50,283 nt of DNA from an uncultured Bacteroides sp. (GCA_945607605.1 CALYZE010000011.1:1-50283), one strand, 5' to 3'. Counted from the first letter of the stretch, positions 24,348 through 33,879 are shown. Notes: a model not told the origin generated them from the sequence alone. Made by a program: numbers and translations.

Positions 24348-25748
24348 TTATTCTTCTTCTGCAAACATAGGGTCCCAAGCCGGCAAACGGATGGGCTTTT
24401 GTTTAAATAGTTCCATCACTTTGGCAGGAACGTACTTCGTTTCTACTACAAGGCGGAACATATATTCATTGAACCACTCGTCGGTCAGGATGAGATGTCC
24501 TTGATGACCGGTTCCCGCTCCCCAACTATTTTCAACCATCCACTTGACTGGTTTTCCTTCTGTATTGACATCAACAGCCATGAGTGTCATGGCGTGGGAA
24601 GAGCCACTGGAAAAGGTTTCAATACGCTGTTTCTTATCCATTCCGAAAGTAGTACCCATCAATGATTCATAGTCATAGTTTTTAACATCAAGCAATCCAC
24701 GTTCGGAATTCAGAAACTTACCCACATCGCAAGAAAAATACATCATGGTACTATCCTTTAAGGAAGTAATAGCCATCTCTTTGATTGCTTCAATCGGTAG
24801 GTTGACATAAGTCCAGTTCTTTCCGTCGTAACGATGACGGTCGTAGTCTATTTCATAACATTTGTAGTACTCGCGACTGGGATCGTTCATCAACATAACA
24901 TAGTTGGTAAGCAGCTCTTTGTCACCATACTTTTCAAGAAAAGACATCGGAGTGTGATGTTCAGTCTCCAAAGGGTTTCCTTTGGCATCTTTACGCACAT
25001 AATCAAACTCTGTGGGAGGTACACCAAGATTCAACACCAACATACGGTAGATGTTGCCCAGCATGGCCGTTTTTTCTTTCTCCAACGCAGCAGGTTTGAC
25101 ACCTTCAGCTACACTGTTACGGAGTTGCAAGCCATATTCCTTTAACTTCAGAGAAATGAGGTTGGCCATGCGTGAGGTATTTTCGCTGCTGTTCGTCTCC
25201 GGCATCACTTCTTTAGGAACCAAACCGTATTTGGAAATAAGGTCTGCAACGCCGGTAAAAGTACCCCCATCGCTCAGTGAATGCTGGAAAAGCCATTGTA
25301 CCGTCTTGTCGCCAATAGCGCTTTTGCCGGTATCAATCATGCTTTGCAAGAATAAGTTGGCTTTCTCTAACTGATCCCAGAAGAACGGATAAACCTGAGA
25401 AAATTCAAAAGACTGGAAGTTGTGTTGGGCAAGGGTTTTAGCACGCATCACGTTCAGCCCTGTAAACAACCAACAACGTCCGGATGATTTTTGATCAGTG
25501 ACACCCTTGGAATTTACCTTAATAGAGAAATGGGTATCCATGCCCGTTTGATTCTCTTGATTGAGAGATAATTTACGAATATCATTGTTACTGATAGCAT
25601 TGCGAAGCGCTTTGTCGGAAGCCGTTCCTTCATAACTTTGCTTGATCTGCTCAAGCATATCGGAGCCAATGCCCCCTTTCTTCTCTTGTGCTTGCAAAGA
25701 AAACAAGGTGGCACTTAAAACAAAGACAGATAAAAAACGTTTTTTCAT
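24348..25748 (-). CDS. Secreted C1 family peptidase (aminopeptidase C/bleomycin hydrolase-like)
   Basis: Papain-fold cysteine peptidase of 466 residues. Catalytic residues are visible: Cys92 in SSGRCWLFTG with the oxyanion Gln just before (DQKSSGRC), His in SSHAMTLMAVD, and Asn in VENSWG. These motifs match PepC/bleomycin hydrolase, which are cytoplasmic hexamers that trim peptides from the N-terminus. Here the first 21 residues (MKKRFLSVFVLSATLFSLQA) form a signal peptide, so it works in the periplasm or outside. The frame is open 51 codons further upstream, but a promoter box at 25803-25810 and the signal peptide fix the start at 25748. It is divergent from a BamA-family gene. Confidence 0.92.
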   Translation of the reverse strand: MKKRFLSVFVLSATLFSLQAQEKKGGIGSDMLEQIKQSYEGTASDKALRNAISNNDIRKLSLNQENQTGMDTHFSIKVNSKGVTDQKSSGRCWLFTGLNVMRAKTLAQHNFQSFEFSQVYPFFWDQLEKANLFLQSMIDTGKSAIGDKTVQWLFQHSLSDGGTFTGVADLISKYGLVPKEVMPETNSSENTSRMANLISLKLKEYGLQLRNSVAEGVKPAALEKEKTAMLGNIYRMLVLNLGVPPTEFDYVRKDAKGNPLETEHHTPMSFLEKYGDKELLTNYVMLMNDPSREYYKCYEIDYDRHRYDGKNWTYVNLPIEAIKEMAITSLKDSTMMYFSCDVGKFLNSERGLLDVKNYDYESLMGTTFGMDKKQRIETFSSGSSHAMTLMAVDVNTEGKPVKWMVENSWGAGTGHQGHLILTDEWFNEYMFRLVVETKYVPAKVMELFKQKPIRLPAWDPMFAEEE

Positions 25749-25802
25749 TAAATCAGTATATTTAGTGAGTAAAATAGTTCCTAATTTAAGGGTTCTTTCG
25801 GA

Positions 25803-25810
25803 CAAAAGTA
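25803..25810 (-). promoter_or_regulatory. -7 promoter box for the PepC-like gene
   Basis: Reads TACTTTTG on the minus strand (TAnnTTTG), 54 bases upstream of the ATG at 25748 and inside the longer open frame, which rules out the upstream start if it is used. Confidence 0.5.
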
Positions 25811-25886
25811 ACCTTTTTTTGATAATTTTAGTGACTTCTTTAGATTTATTATCTATTACACTAAAAACTCTTTGGAATATAATAGT

Positions 25887-25894
25887 TTCCTTTG
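25887..25894 (+). promoter_or_regulatory. Weak -7 box for the BamA-family gene
   Basis: Reads TTCCTTTG, one mismatch from TAnnTTTG, with a TTTGG at 25871 suitable as the upstream element. It is 19 bases before the ATG at 25914. Confidence 0.35.
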
Positions 25895-25913
25895 TACTCA
25901 CATTTCGTAAGAT

Positions 25914-27116
25914 ATGAAGAAATACCTATTTAGTATAATTGTATGGCTGCTGATGGCAGTTCCCCTATCAGCGCAAGAACAAGAGAGTGCTGTGATGACC
26001 GACAGCATCCCTGCATTGACGCAAAAAGAATTACGCAAACAGAGGGTTGCACGCAGAAACTTCCACTACAACATTTTAGGAGGTCCCAGTTATACGCCCG
26101 ATTTTGGCGTTTTAGTCGGTGGAAGCGCATTGATGACTTTTCGCATGAACCCCAGTGATAGCACGCAATTGCGTTCGGTGGTACCTATGGCTATTGCTTT
26201 CATGTTTAACGGCGGCATCAATCTATTCTCTAAACCGCAACTTTTCTTCAAAGGAGACCGGTTCCGAATCTTCGGTAAGTTCAGTTACAAGAATACTGAA
26301 GAAAACTTCTATGGCATCGGCTATAAAACCAACAAAGATTATGAACGTAGCGACAGTACCAGTCAATATCGCTACAGTGGGGTGCAAATCAATCCTTGGT
26401 TTCTGTTCCGTCTCGGAAACAGTAACTTCTTTGCCGGCCCGCAAATTGACATCAGTTACGACCGCCTGTCCAAACCTGCCAAGTATCTGGTAGAGGAGCC
26501 CTCGTACAAAGCTGCAGGAGGAACCTCCGAAGGCTATAAAAATTTCAATTCCGGCGTGGGCTTCCTTATGACTTATGACAGTCGCGATGTGCCTGCCAAT
26601 GCTTACAAAGGACTCTACCTTGACTTTCGAGGCATGATGTATACTAAATTTCTGGGCAGTGACGAGTCATTCTACCGTATGGAAATAGATTACCGCCAAT
26701 ATAAGTCGCTTGGAAAGCGAAAAGTGCTTGCCTGGACTGCCCAATCAAAGAATGTGTTCGGAGATCCTCCGTTGACACAATATTCCCTGACCGGTACTCC
26801 TTTTGATTTGCGTGGCTACTATATGGGACAATATCGCGACAAATCATCACACGTGGTCATGGCAGAATATCGGCAGATGATTAATACAGACCGTGGCAAC
26901 TGGTTGAAACGAATGCTCAATCACGTTGGTTTCGTAGCATGGAGCGGCTGTGGTTTTATGGGACCTACTCCCGGAAAGATTGAAGGAGTATTGCCCAACT
27001 ATGGTGTAGGGCTTCGCATTGAAGTACAGCCCCGTATGAATGTTCGCCTGGATTTAGGTAAGAACACTGTCAACAATCAAACTTTATTTTATTTCAACAT
27101 GACTGAAGCTTTTTAG
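25914..27116 (+). CDS. BamA/TamA-family outer-membrane beta-barrel protein
   Basis: A 400-residue exported protein: signal peptide (1-20, ending PLSAQ), a short acidic/basic linker, then an Omp85-type barrel. The C-terminal barrel block with FDLRGYYMGQYRDKS resembles the conserved RGY element of the BamA lid loop, and the protein ends in Phe (NMTEAF). No POTRA domains precede the barrel, so it is not the essential BamA but one of the short surface-antigen-like members common in Bacteroidetes. Function is unknown. It is preceded divergently by the secreted peptidase. Confidence 0.85.
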   Translation: MKKYLFSIIVWLLMAVPLSAQEQESAVMTDSIPALTQKELRKQRVARRNFHYNILGGPSYTPDFGVLVGGSALMTFRMNPSDSTQLRSVVPMAIAFMFNGGINLFSKPQLFFKGDRFRIFGKFSYKNTEENFYGIGYKTNKDYERSDSTSQYRYSGVQINPWFLFRLGNSNFFAGPQIDISYDRLSKPAKYLVEEPSYKAAGGTSEGYKNFNSGVGFLMTYDSRDVPANAYKGLYLDFRGMMYTKFLGSDESFYRMEIDYRQYKSLGKRKVLAWTAQSKNVFGDPPLTQYSLTGTPFDLRGYYMGQYRDKSSHVVMAEYRQMINTDRGNWLKRMLNHVGFVAWSGCGFMGPTPGKIEGVLPNYGVGLRIEVQPRMNVRLDLGKNTVNNQTLFYFNMTEAF

Positions 27117-27187
27117 CGAGAGGTTTCTGATTCCAACGTTTAAATTATTTTTTCTATCATATCCTTGCAGCACTAAAAGATTATCTA

Positions 27188-27195
27188 TACTTTTG
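27188..27195 (+). promoter_or_regulatory. -7 promoter box for the glycosyltransferase gene
   Basis: Reads TACTTTTG, matching TAnnTTTG, 44 bases upstream of the ATG at 27240. Confidence 0.5.
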
Positions 27196-27239
27196 GCAGA
27201 TTTTCACTCAATTTAAACAAACAAAACACATCTGCTGCA

Positions 27240-28430
27240 ATGAAATTCTGCGAGATACTATTCTGGTTAAGTATCTTTATTGTATTCTATACCTATATAG
27301 GATATGGTATATTGTTATACGTGCTTGTCAAAATCAAAGAATGTTTTTACCCCCTTATCCAACACACCATACCCACTGATATTGATTTACCAAAACTGAC
27401 ATTATTCATTGCAGCTTACAACGAAGAAGAGGTGGTTCATAAGAAAATGCGAAACTGTCTGGAGTTGGATTACCCTGCCGACAAACTTCAGATATTATGG
27501 GTAACCGACGGCAGTAACGATCGTACCAACGAACTCCTCTCTCACTGGCCTCAAGCTACTGTCCTCCATCAACCTCAACGACAAGGGAAAACCGCTGCAC
27601 TCAATCGGGGAATGCGATTCGTTCAAACTCCTTTTGTAGTGTTTACTGACGCTAACACCAGCCTCAACCGTGAGGCTCTGCGTAAGATGATGGATGCATT
27701 TACCAATCCCAACGTAGGTTGTGTGGCAGGAGAAAAGCGCATGAATGTACGTCCGCAAGATCGTGCCGCGTCAAGTGGAGAAGGAATGTACTGGAAATAT
27801 GAATCAACACTCAAAGCACTTGATGCACGCCTATACTCAGCAGTAGGTGCGGCAGGCGAGTTATTTGCCATTCGCCGGGAACTGTTTGAAGAGATGGAAA
27901 CAGATACACTACTCGATGACTTTATCCTCTCCCTGCGTATCGTCATGCGTGGATATACCCTTGCTTATTGCGCCGATGCTTACGCCATGGAAAGCGGTTC
28001 GGCTAATATGCATGAAGAAGCAAAACGCAAAGTACGAATTGCCGCCGGGGGATTGCAATCCATCTGGCGTCTGCGTCCTTTACTGAATCCTTTCCGCTAC
28101 GGAGTTTTCAGTTTTCAATATGTTTCGCATCGTGTCTTGCGCTGGTCGCTTACTCCTGTGTTGTGGTTTCTATTGCTTCCACTCAATACTTTCCTTCTCT
28201 TTACGACAAACGCACCTCTATTATATGCCGTCATCTGGCTGCTTCAAGCTTTGTTCTACCTCATGGGTAGCTGGGGTTATTATCTCTCAACGAAACAAAT
28301 TAAAAACAAGATACTCTTTATTCCTTATTATTTTCTCTTTATGAACGTCAACGTGATAAGAGGATTCAACTACCTATGCAAGCGAAAAAACAAAGGAAGC
28401 GGCGCATGGGAAAAGGCTAAAAGAGCATAA
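27240..28430 (+). CDS. Membrane-bound family 2 glycosyltransferase
   Basis: A 396-residue processive-type GT2 enzyme. One N-terminal membrane helix (about 6-32) precedes the GT-A domain, with TLFIAAYNEEEVV near 53-65, the nucleotide-binding WVTDGSNDRTNELL, the DxD-like FTDANTS and an EKRMNV element. The substrate block ends with DDFILSLRIV and a QxxRW-like region. At least three C-terminal helices (about 300-390) follow. Related enzymes make exported polysaccharides such as poly-GlcNAc or hyaluronan, but the product here is unknown. The hybrid kinase gene starts 21 bases later and is probably co-transcribed. Confidence 0.9.
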   Translation: MKFCEILFWLSIFIVFYTYIGYGILLYVLVKIKECFYPLIQHTIPTDIDLPKLTLFIAAYNEEEVVHKKMRNCLELDYPADKLQILWVTDGSNDRTNELLSHWPQATVLHQPQRQGKTAALNRGMRFVQTPFVVFTDANTSLNREALRKMMDAFTNPNVGCVAGEKRMNVRPQDRAASSGEGMYWKYESTLKALDARLYSAVGAAGELFAIRRELFEEMETDTLLDDFILSLRIVMRGYTLAYCADAYAMESGSANMHEEAKRKVRIAAGGLQSIWRLRPLLNPFRYGVFSFQYVSHRVLRWSLTPVLWFLLLPLNTFLLFTTNAPLLYAVIWLLQALFYLMGSWGYYLSTKQIKNKILFIPYYFLFMNVNVIRGFNYLCKRKNKGSGAWEKAKRA

Positions 28431-28451
28431 ACCTAAATACTGAAAAAGAAG

Positions 28452-31124
28452 ATGAAAAACATTCTGAAAAATGCTGAAAACGCCGAAAGATTGTTAAAGC
28501 TGACCTCAGATACCATGATTATCTTGGATAAAGACGGAGTATGCGTCGATATTGCGGTAAATGGTGAAAGCCTTTGGTTTTTGAAAGAAGAAATGTTACT
28601 GGGTAGGAACTTACTACAGCTGATGCCCAATACTACTTATCAAGAGTTTTATCCGGAATTCCAGAAAGTACTGACACAACAAGTCCGCTCGGTACGGAAT
28701 TTTGAAATAACACTGAAAAAGACAACTTACTTCTTTAAATGCATCCTGCACCCGTATGATGATATGGTACTTTGCCAATACCGTGACATTACGGAACGTA
28801 GCCAACAAAAGTTGGAATTGAAAAGAAGTAATGACGAACTGAATGAGATACAAAAAGCGGCCTTGATAGGAAGATGGCGGTATCAATCCTACCCTCAACT
28901 ATTTAGTTATCAAGGACACACCGAGGTCATGTGCCGTGTGGAAGAGCAGAGCATCTCCCTTGAGAATTATCTGCAATGTATTTTGTGTGAGGATTTGGAA
29001 AACTTCAAAAATTGGCTCAATCGGAATTTAAGAGGAGATACAGACGAAACGGTCGATTATCGCATTCATCATAACAACCAAATCTTCTATATCCGTCTAA
29101 AAACCTTTTCTTACAAGCTGCACAAAAACGGGAATATTTCTTTAGAGGGCTATATTCAAAACATCACCGACATTCAACAAAAACGCAACGACATCACTCT
29201 GTTGACACATGCCATCAACAACTCTACCGAAGACATCTTTGCCGCACGCGAAGACGGAACCTTGGTCTTTGCCAACCGTCGCTTCAAAGAGCATCAAAAC
29301 ATAGGAAATACGGAAGATATCACCCGAATAAAATTATCCGACTTTACCTCTTCTTCCAACGACGGTCAAACATGGCAGAATATGATGTCGGTTATCCAAA
29401 AAGATACCGACGACAATACCTTTATTATTTACCAGCCGTTTAAGAGTCATCCCGAGATACTGGCCTATGAAGGAAATGCCTATTGGGTGACCAGTGACGA
29501 AGGGGTAGAAACCATGTGGGCTTTCGGAAGAGATATATCGCAACGTCTCCAGCACGAACAACAAATCAAACGTTTCAATCAGATTTTGGATAAAATCATA
29601 GAACATCTTCCGGCCGGTATCGTCGTAAAAGATATTAATAACGCCTTTAAATACCTCTATCGGAATGGAGAACCGTACAGCCACAGTCATCCTACATCCG
29701 AGGCTATAGGAAAGGATGATTTCGACTTTTATCCTTTGGACACAGCAAAGATCAAAAGAGAGCAAGACACAGAGATAGCCAAGACCGGTAAAGAAATGCA
29801 TTGGATAGCTGAAGAACGGGATGAAAACGGATATTCAATCTATCTCGACAAGCGAAAGTTAAAGATTGAAAGCAGTGACTTCTCTCCCATCCTACTAAGC
29901 ATTGAATGGGACATTACCGAGATGGAACTGATGAAACGAGAGTTGCTTGTAGCCAAAGAAAAGGCTGAAACTTCCGATCAACTCAAATCAGCCTTTCTGG
30001 CCAACATGAGTCATGAGATACGAACACCACTCAATGCCATTGTTGGTTTCTCGCGCATCATTGCAGAGACTGCAGAAGCTCACGAGCGCATGAGCTATTA
30101 CGAAATCATAGAGGCAAACAACGAACGATTGTTGCAATTGATCAATGAAATTCTTGACTTGTCGAAGATTGAGTCGGGTATTGTAGAATTCGCGATTACC
30201 CCTGTTCGCCTGCATCCCCTCTGTAAGGAGATATACGATGCCCTTCTTTTCCGTTGTCCCGAAGGTGTGGAACTGGTTTACGAACCTTCCGACGAAGATA
30301 TCGTGATTGACGGAGATAAAAACCGTATCTTTCAGGTAGCCTCCAACCTCATAGGAAATGCGTTTAAGTTTACGACCCACGGAAAAGTAAGCTACGGCTA
30401 CCACTGCGAAGAAGATTACGTTGTCTTCCACGTTGCTGATACAGGTATTGGCATTACACCTGACAAGCTAAGTAAGATATTTGAACGATTCGTCAAGGTA
30501 AACAATTTTGCACAAGGCACCGGATTAGGATTATCCATCTGCAAAACCATTATCGAACGATTGGGAGGAGAAATATCCGTAAGTTCCGAAATAAAAAAAG
30601 GAACCCGGTTTACTTTCACCCTTCCCTTGGCAGCTGTTTATCAACATGAAGAGCATCAAGAAGGAAGACCTGCTGATACTAAAAATCGCAGGATACCTAC
30701 ACTTGGAGGTGTGACCAGACAAAAAAGAAAAAAAGCCTCACTCCAAATGCAAGAAACGTCTTCTTTGTCAGTTCCCATTCTGTTGGTAGCCGAAGACAAT
30801 GAGAGTAGCTACGCATTGATAAAGGCCATATTAAAGGATCGCTACCACTTGGAACATGCCAAAGACGGTATGGAAGCCGTTACCATGTTTGAGGAGCTAC
30901 ATCCTGATTTGATTCTGATGAACTTGAAAATGCCGAACCTTGATGGGCTGGATGCTACACGCATCATACGTGAGCTCTCTCCCGACATTCCTATCATTGT
31001 TCTCACAGCCTCTGCCTATGAACACGACAAGCAAGCTGCATTGGAAGCAGGATGTAACGATTTTCTGACCAAGCCTTTTACACAAGAAGTATTGAGAGAG
31101 ATGGTTGGGAAATGGTTGAAGTAA
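28452..31124 (+). CDS. PAS-containing hybrid histidine kinase with Asn-substituted receiver
   Basis: Cytoplasmic hybrid sensor kinase of 890 residues with no obvious membrane helices. PAS-like domains occupy about residues 10-120, 130-240, 245-370 and 380-500. The HisKA box follows, with His521 in SHEIRTPLNAIVGFSR, then an HATPase domain with NLIGNAFKFT, DTGIGITP and GTGLGLSI. The C-terminal receiver (about 775-890) keeps the acidic pair (AEDNESS), the Thr in VLTAS and Lys in LTKPF, but the usual phosphoacceptor Asp (LMDxKMP) is Asn824 in LMNLKMP, read from codon AAC at 30921. Classical phosphotransfer to this receiver is therefore not expected. It probably forms an operon with the GT2 gene. 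Confidence 0.92.
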   Translation: MKNILKNAENAERLLKLTSDTMIILDKDGVCVDIAVNGESLWFLKEEMLLGRNLLQLMPNTTYQEFYPEFQKVLTQQVRSVRNFEITLKKTTYFFKCILHPYDDMVLCQYRDITERSQQKLELKRSNDELNEIQKAALIGRWRYQSYPQLFSYQGHTEVMCRVEEQSISLENYLQCILCEDLENFKNWLNRNLRGDTDETVDYRIHHNNQIFYIRLKTFSYKLHKNGNISLEGYIQNITDIQQKRNDITLLTHAINNSTEDIFAAREDGTLVFANRRFKEHQNIGNTEDITRIKLSDFTSSSNDGQTWQNMMSVIQKDTDDNTFIIYQPFKSHPEILAYEGNAYWVTSDEGVETMWAFGRDISQRLQHEQQIKRFNQILDKIIEHLPAGIVVKDINNAFKYLYRNGEPYSHSHPTSEAIGKDDFDFYPLDTAKIKREQDTEIAKTGKEMHWIAEERDENGYSIYLDKRKLKIESSDFSPILLSIEWDITEMELMKRELLVAKEKAETSDQLKSAFLANMSHEIRTPLNAIVGFSRIIAETAEAHERMSYYEIIEANNERLLQLINEILDLSKIESGIVEFAITPVRLHPLCKEIYDALLFRCPEGVELVYEPSDEDIVIDGDKNRIFQVASNLIGNAFKFTTHGKVSYGYHCEEDYVVFHVADTGIGITPDKLSKIFERFVKVNNFAQGTGLGLSICKTIIERLGGEISVSSEIKKGTRFTFTLPLAAVYQHEEHQEGRPADTKNRRIPTLGGVTRQKRKKASLQMQETSSLSVPILLVAEDNESSYALIKAILKDRYHLEHAKDGMEAVTMFEELHPDLILMNLKMPNLDGLDATRIIRELSPDIPIIVLTASAYEHDKQAALEAGCNDFLTKPFTQEVLREMVGKWLK

Positions 31125-31156
31125 ACATCAAGAGCTTGTTCTTTTTACACAAAGAG

Positions 31157-31199
31157 AAGGCTGAATTCCAGATTTGTTCTCAAAGAATTCAGCCTTTTT
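31157..31199. terminator. Bidirectional terminator after the hybrid kinase gene
   Basis: Perfect 12-base arms (31157-31168 and 31185-31196) with a 16-base loop, followed by TTT on the plus strand. It separates the convergent kinase and carboxyltransferase-like genes. Confidence 0.8.
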
Positions 31200-31224
31200 G
31201 ATTCTATACAATTATTAACGAGAA

Positions 31225-33003
31225 TCAAGCAAAAACATCGCTTCGTTGGATATAGGCAATCACATCTCCCTTAAGAACTTTGGAGCCTTGTGATGCAGCA
31301 ATTTCCACTACACGTCCGGTAAATCCGGTCATTATCTTTTCATATTCTCCCCACGTAGTAGAAAGATAACAGAATATTTCGTCGTGTTGATACTTCCGTC
31401 CGATGAAAGGTGCAGACGATGGTCCTTCCACAGAAACTTCCCAAAGCACTTGTCCATTGGCAGGAGCGATGACCGGATCAGCCTTGGCACGCTTCAGTTT
31501 CTTAATTTCATCTTCCGAATAACCATTCTTCACCAGAAGCATATCTTTGGCACGTTGCAACTCTTCATGGAAACGTTTTTTAGCAACACCCGACTTAAAA
31601 TCACGATACTGACGGTCGTGCATAGCCAATTCAAAGAGTTCTTCCTCATCTTCTCCATACTCCCAACCGTTCTCATCCATTTCTTTGCGGAATTCATCCA
31701 GCGCATCCGGATAATTCAATTGCGGATCGGTATCAACAAACTCATATCCCTTGGATTGGGCAAGCTCTATGATTTCCGGTGCCAATTCACCCGGCAGACG
31801 TCCGCTTTTACCCAAAATCATATCCCAAGTGTGGTTGTCAATCATCGTCCAACGCTCTTCTCCTTTCACCAGCTGCATGACATTCATCAACGCCACGTTC
31901 TTTACATACTGACTAAACGGAGTCACCAAAGGAGGATAACCGAGTTTAGGCCATACATATTCTACTTCGTCGAACAGCATGACCAACAGATCATCAATGC
32001 TGAGTTCCGGTTCATTCTTACCTCTCAATATCATATTGATGCCGGCATGCACACCTTTTAAATCAGCCATCATGGAGCCCATCATACCTCCTGGCAGACC
32101 GCATTTCAACAGAAGCGAAGACATGTGTTTATTGGTTGGATCCATGAAGTAGCCCAGGAAGTCATCAATAAACTCCTGTGTCATGGCGCGGGCCTTCATA
32201 TAAGCCTTCATATTGATATCGGGAACTTGGAAGCCCTTATCTCGCAACATCGCTTGCACAGAGATTACATCCGGATGAACCTTGCCCCAAGACATAGGCT
32301 CCATCGCTACATCAATAATGTCTGCCCCATTCTCACAAACCTCGAGGATGGATGCCATGGATAATCCCGGTCCGCTATGGCCGTGATACTGTATCAACAC
32401 TTCAGGATGCTTCTCTTTGATAGACTTCACCAGTTCTCCCAACATACCCGGACGGCCGATACCTGCCATATCTTTCAGACAGATTTCGGGCGCTCCTGCT
32501 TCAATCAGTTGGTCGGCAATCTTGGCATAATATTCTACGGTGTGCACCGGAGAATAAGTAATGCAAAGCGTTGCTTGTGGTATCATACCCGCTTCCAAAG
32601 CATATTTTATGGAAGGGATGATATTTCTCGTTTCATTCAAACCGCAGAAAATACGGGTAATATCCACTCCTTGTGCGTGCTTCACTTTATACATCAGTCG
32701 GCGCACATCTGCAGGAACAGGATACATGCGCAATGCATTCAATCCACGATCGAGCATATGTGTCTGAATACCTGCTTCTTGGAAAGGTTTGGTAAAAGCA
32801 CGGACCGCATTGTTGGGGTTTTCTCCGTATAAAAGATTCACCTGTTCGAAGGCTCCTCCATTGGTTTCAACTCGCGCAAAACAGCCCATTTCAATAATGA
32901 TCGGAGCTATACGTACCAACTGATCTACTCGAGGTTGGTATTTACCGGAAGACTGCCACATGTCCCGATAAACAAGACTGAATTTGATTTCTTTTTTCAT
33001 CAT
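31225..33003 (-). CDS. Pyruvate carboxylase/oxaloacetate decarboxylase alpha-like protein without biotin site
   Basis: A 592-residue protein with the HMGL/DRE-TIM-like barrel and PYC_OADA domain order of oxaloacetate decarboxylase alpha or pyruvate carboxylase subunit B, plus a C-terminal biotinyl-like domain (about 520-592). It keeps the Lys in EICLKDMAG and two His in YHGHSGPG. It differs at positions normally conserved: RDMWQS replaces RDAHQS, ETNGG replaces ETWGG, and the expected TSQP catalytic block reads KVHP (SWGKVHP). In the C-terminal domain the biotin-accepting MKM is absent, and the Lys position aligns with about Gly552 in TTWGEYEKIM. Carboxyl transfer by the usual mechanism is doubtful. 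Automatic annotation would call it oxaloacetate decarboxylase. Confidence 0.8.
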   Translation of the reverse strand: MMKKEIKFSLVYRDMWQSSGKYQPRVDQLVRIAPIIIEMGCFARVETNGGAFEQVNLLYGENPNNAVRAFTKPFQEAGIQTHMLDRGLNALRMYPVPADVRRLMYKVKHAQGVDITRIFCGLNETRNIIPSIKYALEAGMIPQATLCITYSPVHTVEYYAKIADQLIEAGAPEICLKDMAGIGRPGMLGELVKSIKEKHPEVLIQYHGHSGPGLSMASILEVCENGADIIDVAMEPMSWGKVHPDVISVQAMLRDKGFQVPDINMKAYMKARAMTQEFIDDFLGYFMDPTNKHMSSLLLKCGLPGGMMGSMMADLKGVHAGINMILRGKNEPELSIDDLLVMLFDEVEYVWPKLGYPPLVTPFSQYVKNVALMNVMQLVKGEERWTMIDNHTWDMILGKSGRLPGELAPEIIELAQSKGYEFVDTDPQLNYPDALDEFRKEMDENGWEYGEDEEELFELAMHDRQYRDFKSGVAKKRFHEELQRAKDMLLVKNGYSEDEIKKLKRAKADPVIAPANGQVLWEVSVEGPSSAPFIGRKYQHDEIFCYLSTTWGEYEKIMTGFTGRVVEIAASQGSKVLKGDVIAYIQRSDVFA

Positions 33004-33049
33004 AGCCAGTAATAAATGATTGGTTCTTCATTGGTTAATTTAACATATA

Positions 33050-33057
33050 CAAATATA
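33050..33057 (-). promoter_or_regulatory. -7 promoter box for the carboxyltransferase-like gene
   Basis: Reads TATATTTG on the minus strand, matching TAnnTTTG, 47 bases upstream of the ATG at 33003. Confidence 0.55.
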
Positions 33058-33191
33058 GAGGTTTATTCTGACATAAAGTCAATAAAACCCCTTAAATATT
33101 CCATGAAAAAGATATGTTTTATATCATATTGCAACCGAATAAACATTTCTTTGCAATCTCAAGATGGCAATTTCATGAAAGTTTCAATCAT

Positions 33192-33818
33192 TTATTTTTT
33201 TTCTTCCTCCGCTCCCGAAAGAATAGGCAAACAAATATTGTATTTCACAGCCAAGATGCGCGTAATGAATACGGAGATTCCTCCCACAATCTGACAGATA
33301 AAAGACTCTAATCCTAAAAGATGACACAACCAATAGAAGGTTCCTCCCACCACACAGGCAATGGCGTAAATCTCCTTTCGGAAGATCAACGGGATTTCGT
33401 TAATGAACACATCCCGAATCACACCGCCTGCAGCACCGGTAATACTCCCCATAATAATGGCTACCCAAAAAGGATAACCCAAGGCAAGACTCTTACCTAC
33501 ACCCACCACTGTAAATAGGGCCAAACCGATACTGTCGAAATAAAAGAAGGTGTTATGCAGATGGATAAGAAATTTTCCGAAAAAGATAACCCACAATAAA
33601 GCCAGTCCCGTACAGATAAGGTAAATAGGATCAGTCATCCAGCCGGGAGTGACATCGAGCAATAAGTCGCGTATGGTACCACCGCCAATGGCCGTTACAA
33701 AGCCTACCACATACGCTCCGAACCAATCGAACCGTTTGGCTGATGCCAAACGAATGCCACTAATGGCAAAAGCAAATGTACCTATAAAATCGAGTATCTG
33801 AACAAATGTTGGCATCAT
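33192..33818 (-). CDS. TRIC/UPF0126 family cation channel-like membrane protein
   Basis: A 208-residue inner-membrane protein with about seven helices and two repeats of the UPF0126 motif: FAISGIRLASAKRFDWFGAY then GGGTIRDLLLD, and later GAAGGVIRDVFINEIP. Bacterial members of this family are structural homologues of the animal TRIC channels, and at least some conduct K+. ATGs occur at 33818 and 33815; the GTG at 33821 is less likely. The minus-strand box TTACTTTG (33880-33887) may be its promoter. Confidence 0.92.
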   Translation of the reverse strand: MMPTFVQILDFIGTFAFAISGIRLASAKRFDWFGAYVVGFVTAIGGGTIRDLLLDVTPGWMTDPIYLICTGLALLWVIFFGKFLIHLHNTFFYFDSIGLALFTVVGVGKSLALGYPFWVAIIMGSITGAAGGVIRDVFINEIPLIFRKEIYAIACVVGGTFYWLCHLLGLESFICQIVGGISVFITRILAVKYNICLPILSGAEEEKK

Positions 33819-33879
33819 CACGTTTGAAGTTTAGCATTAAAAAATAAAGAATTGAAGCAACTCTACAATTTTATTGGGC

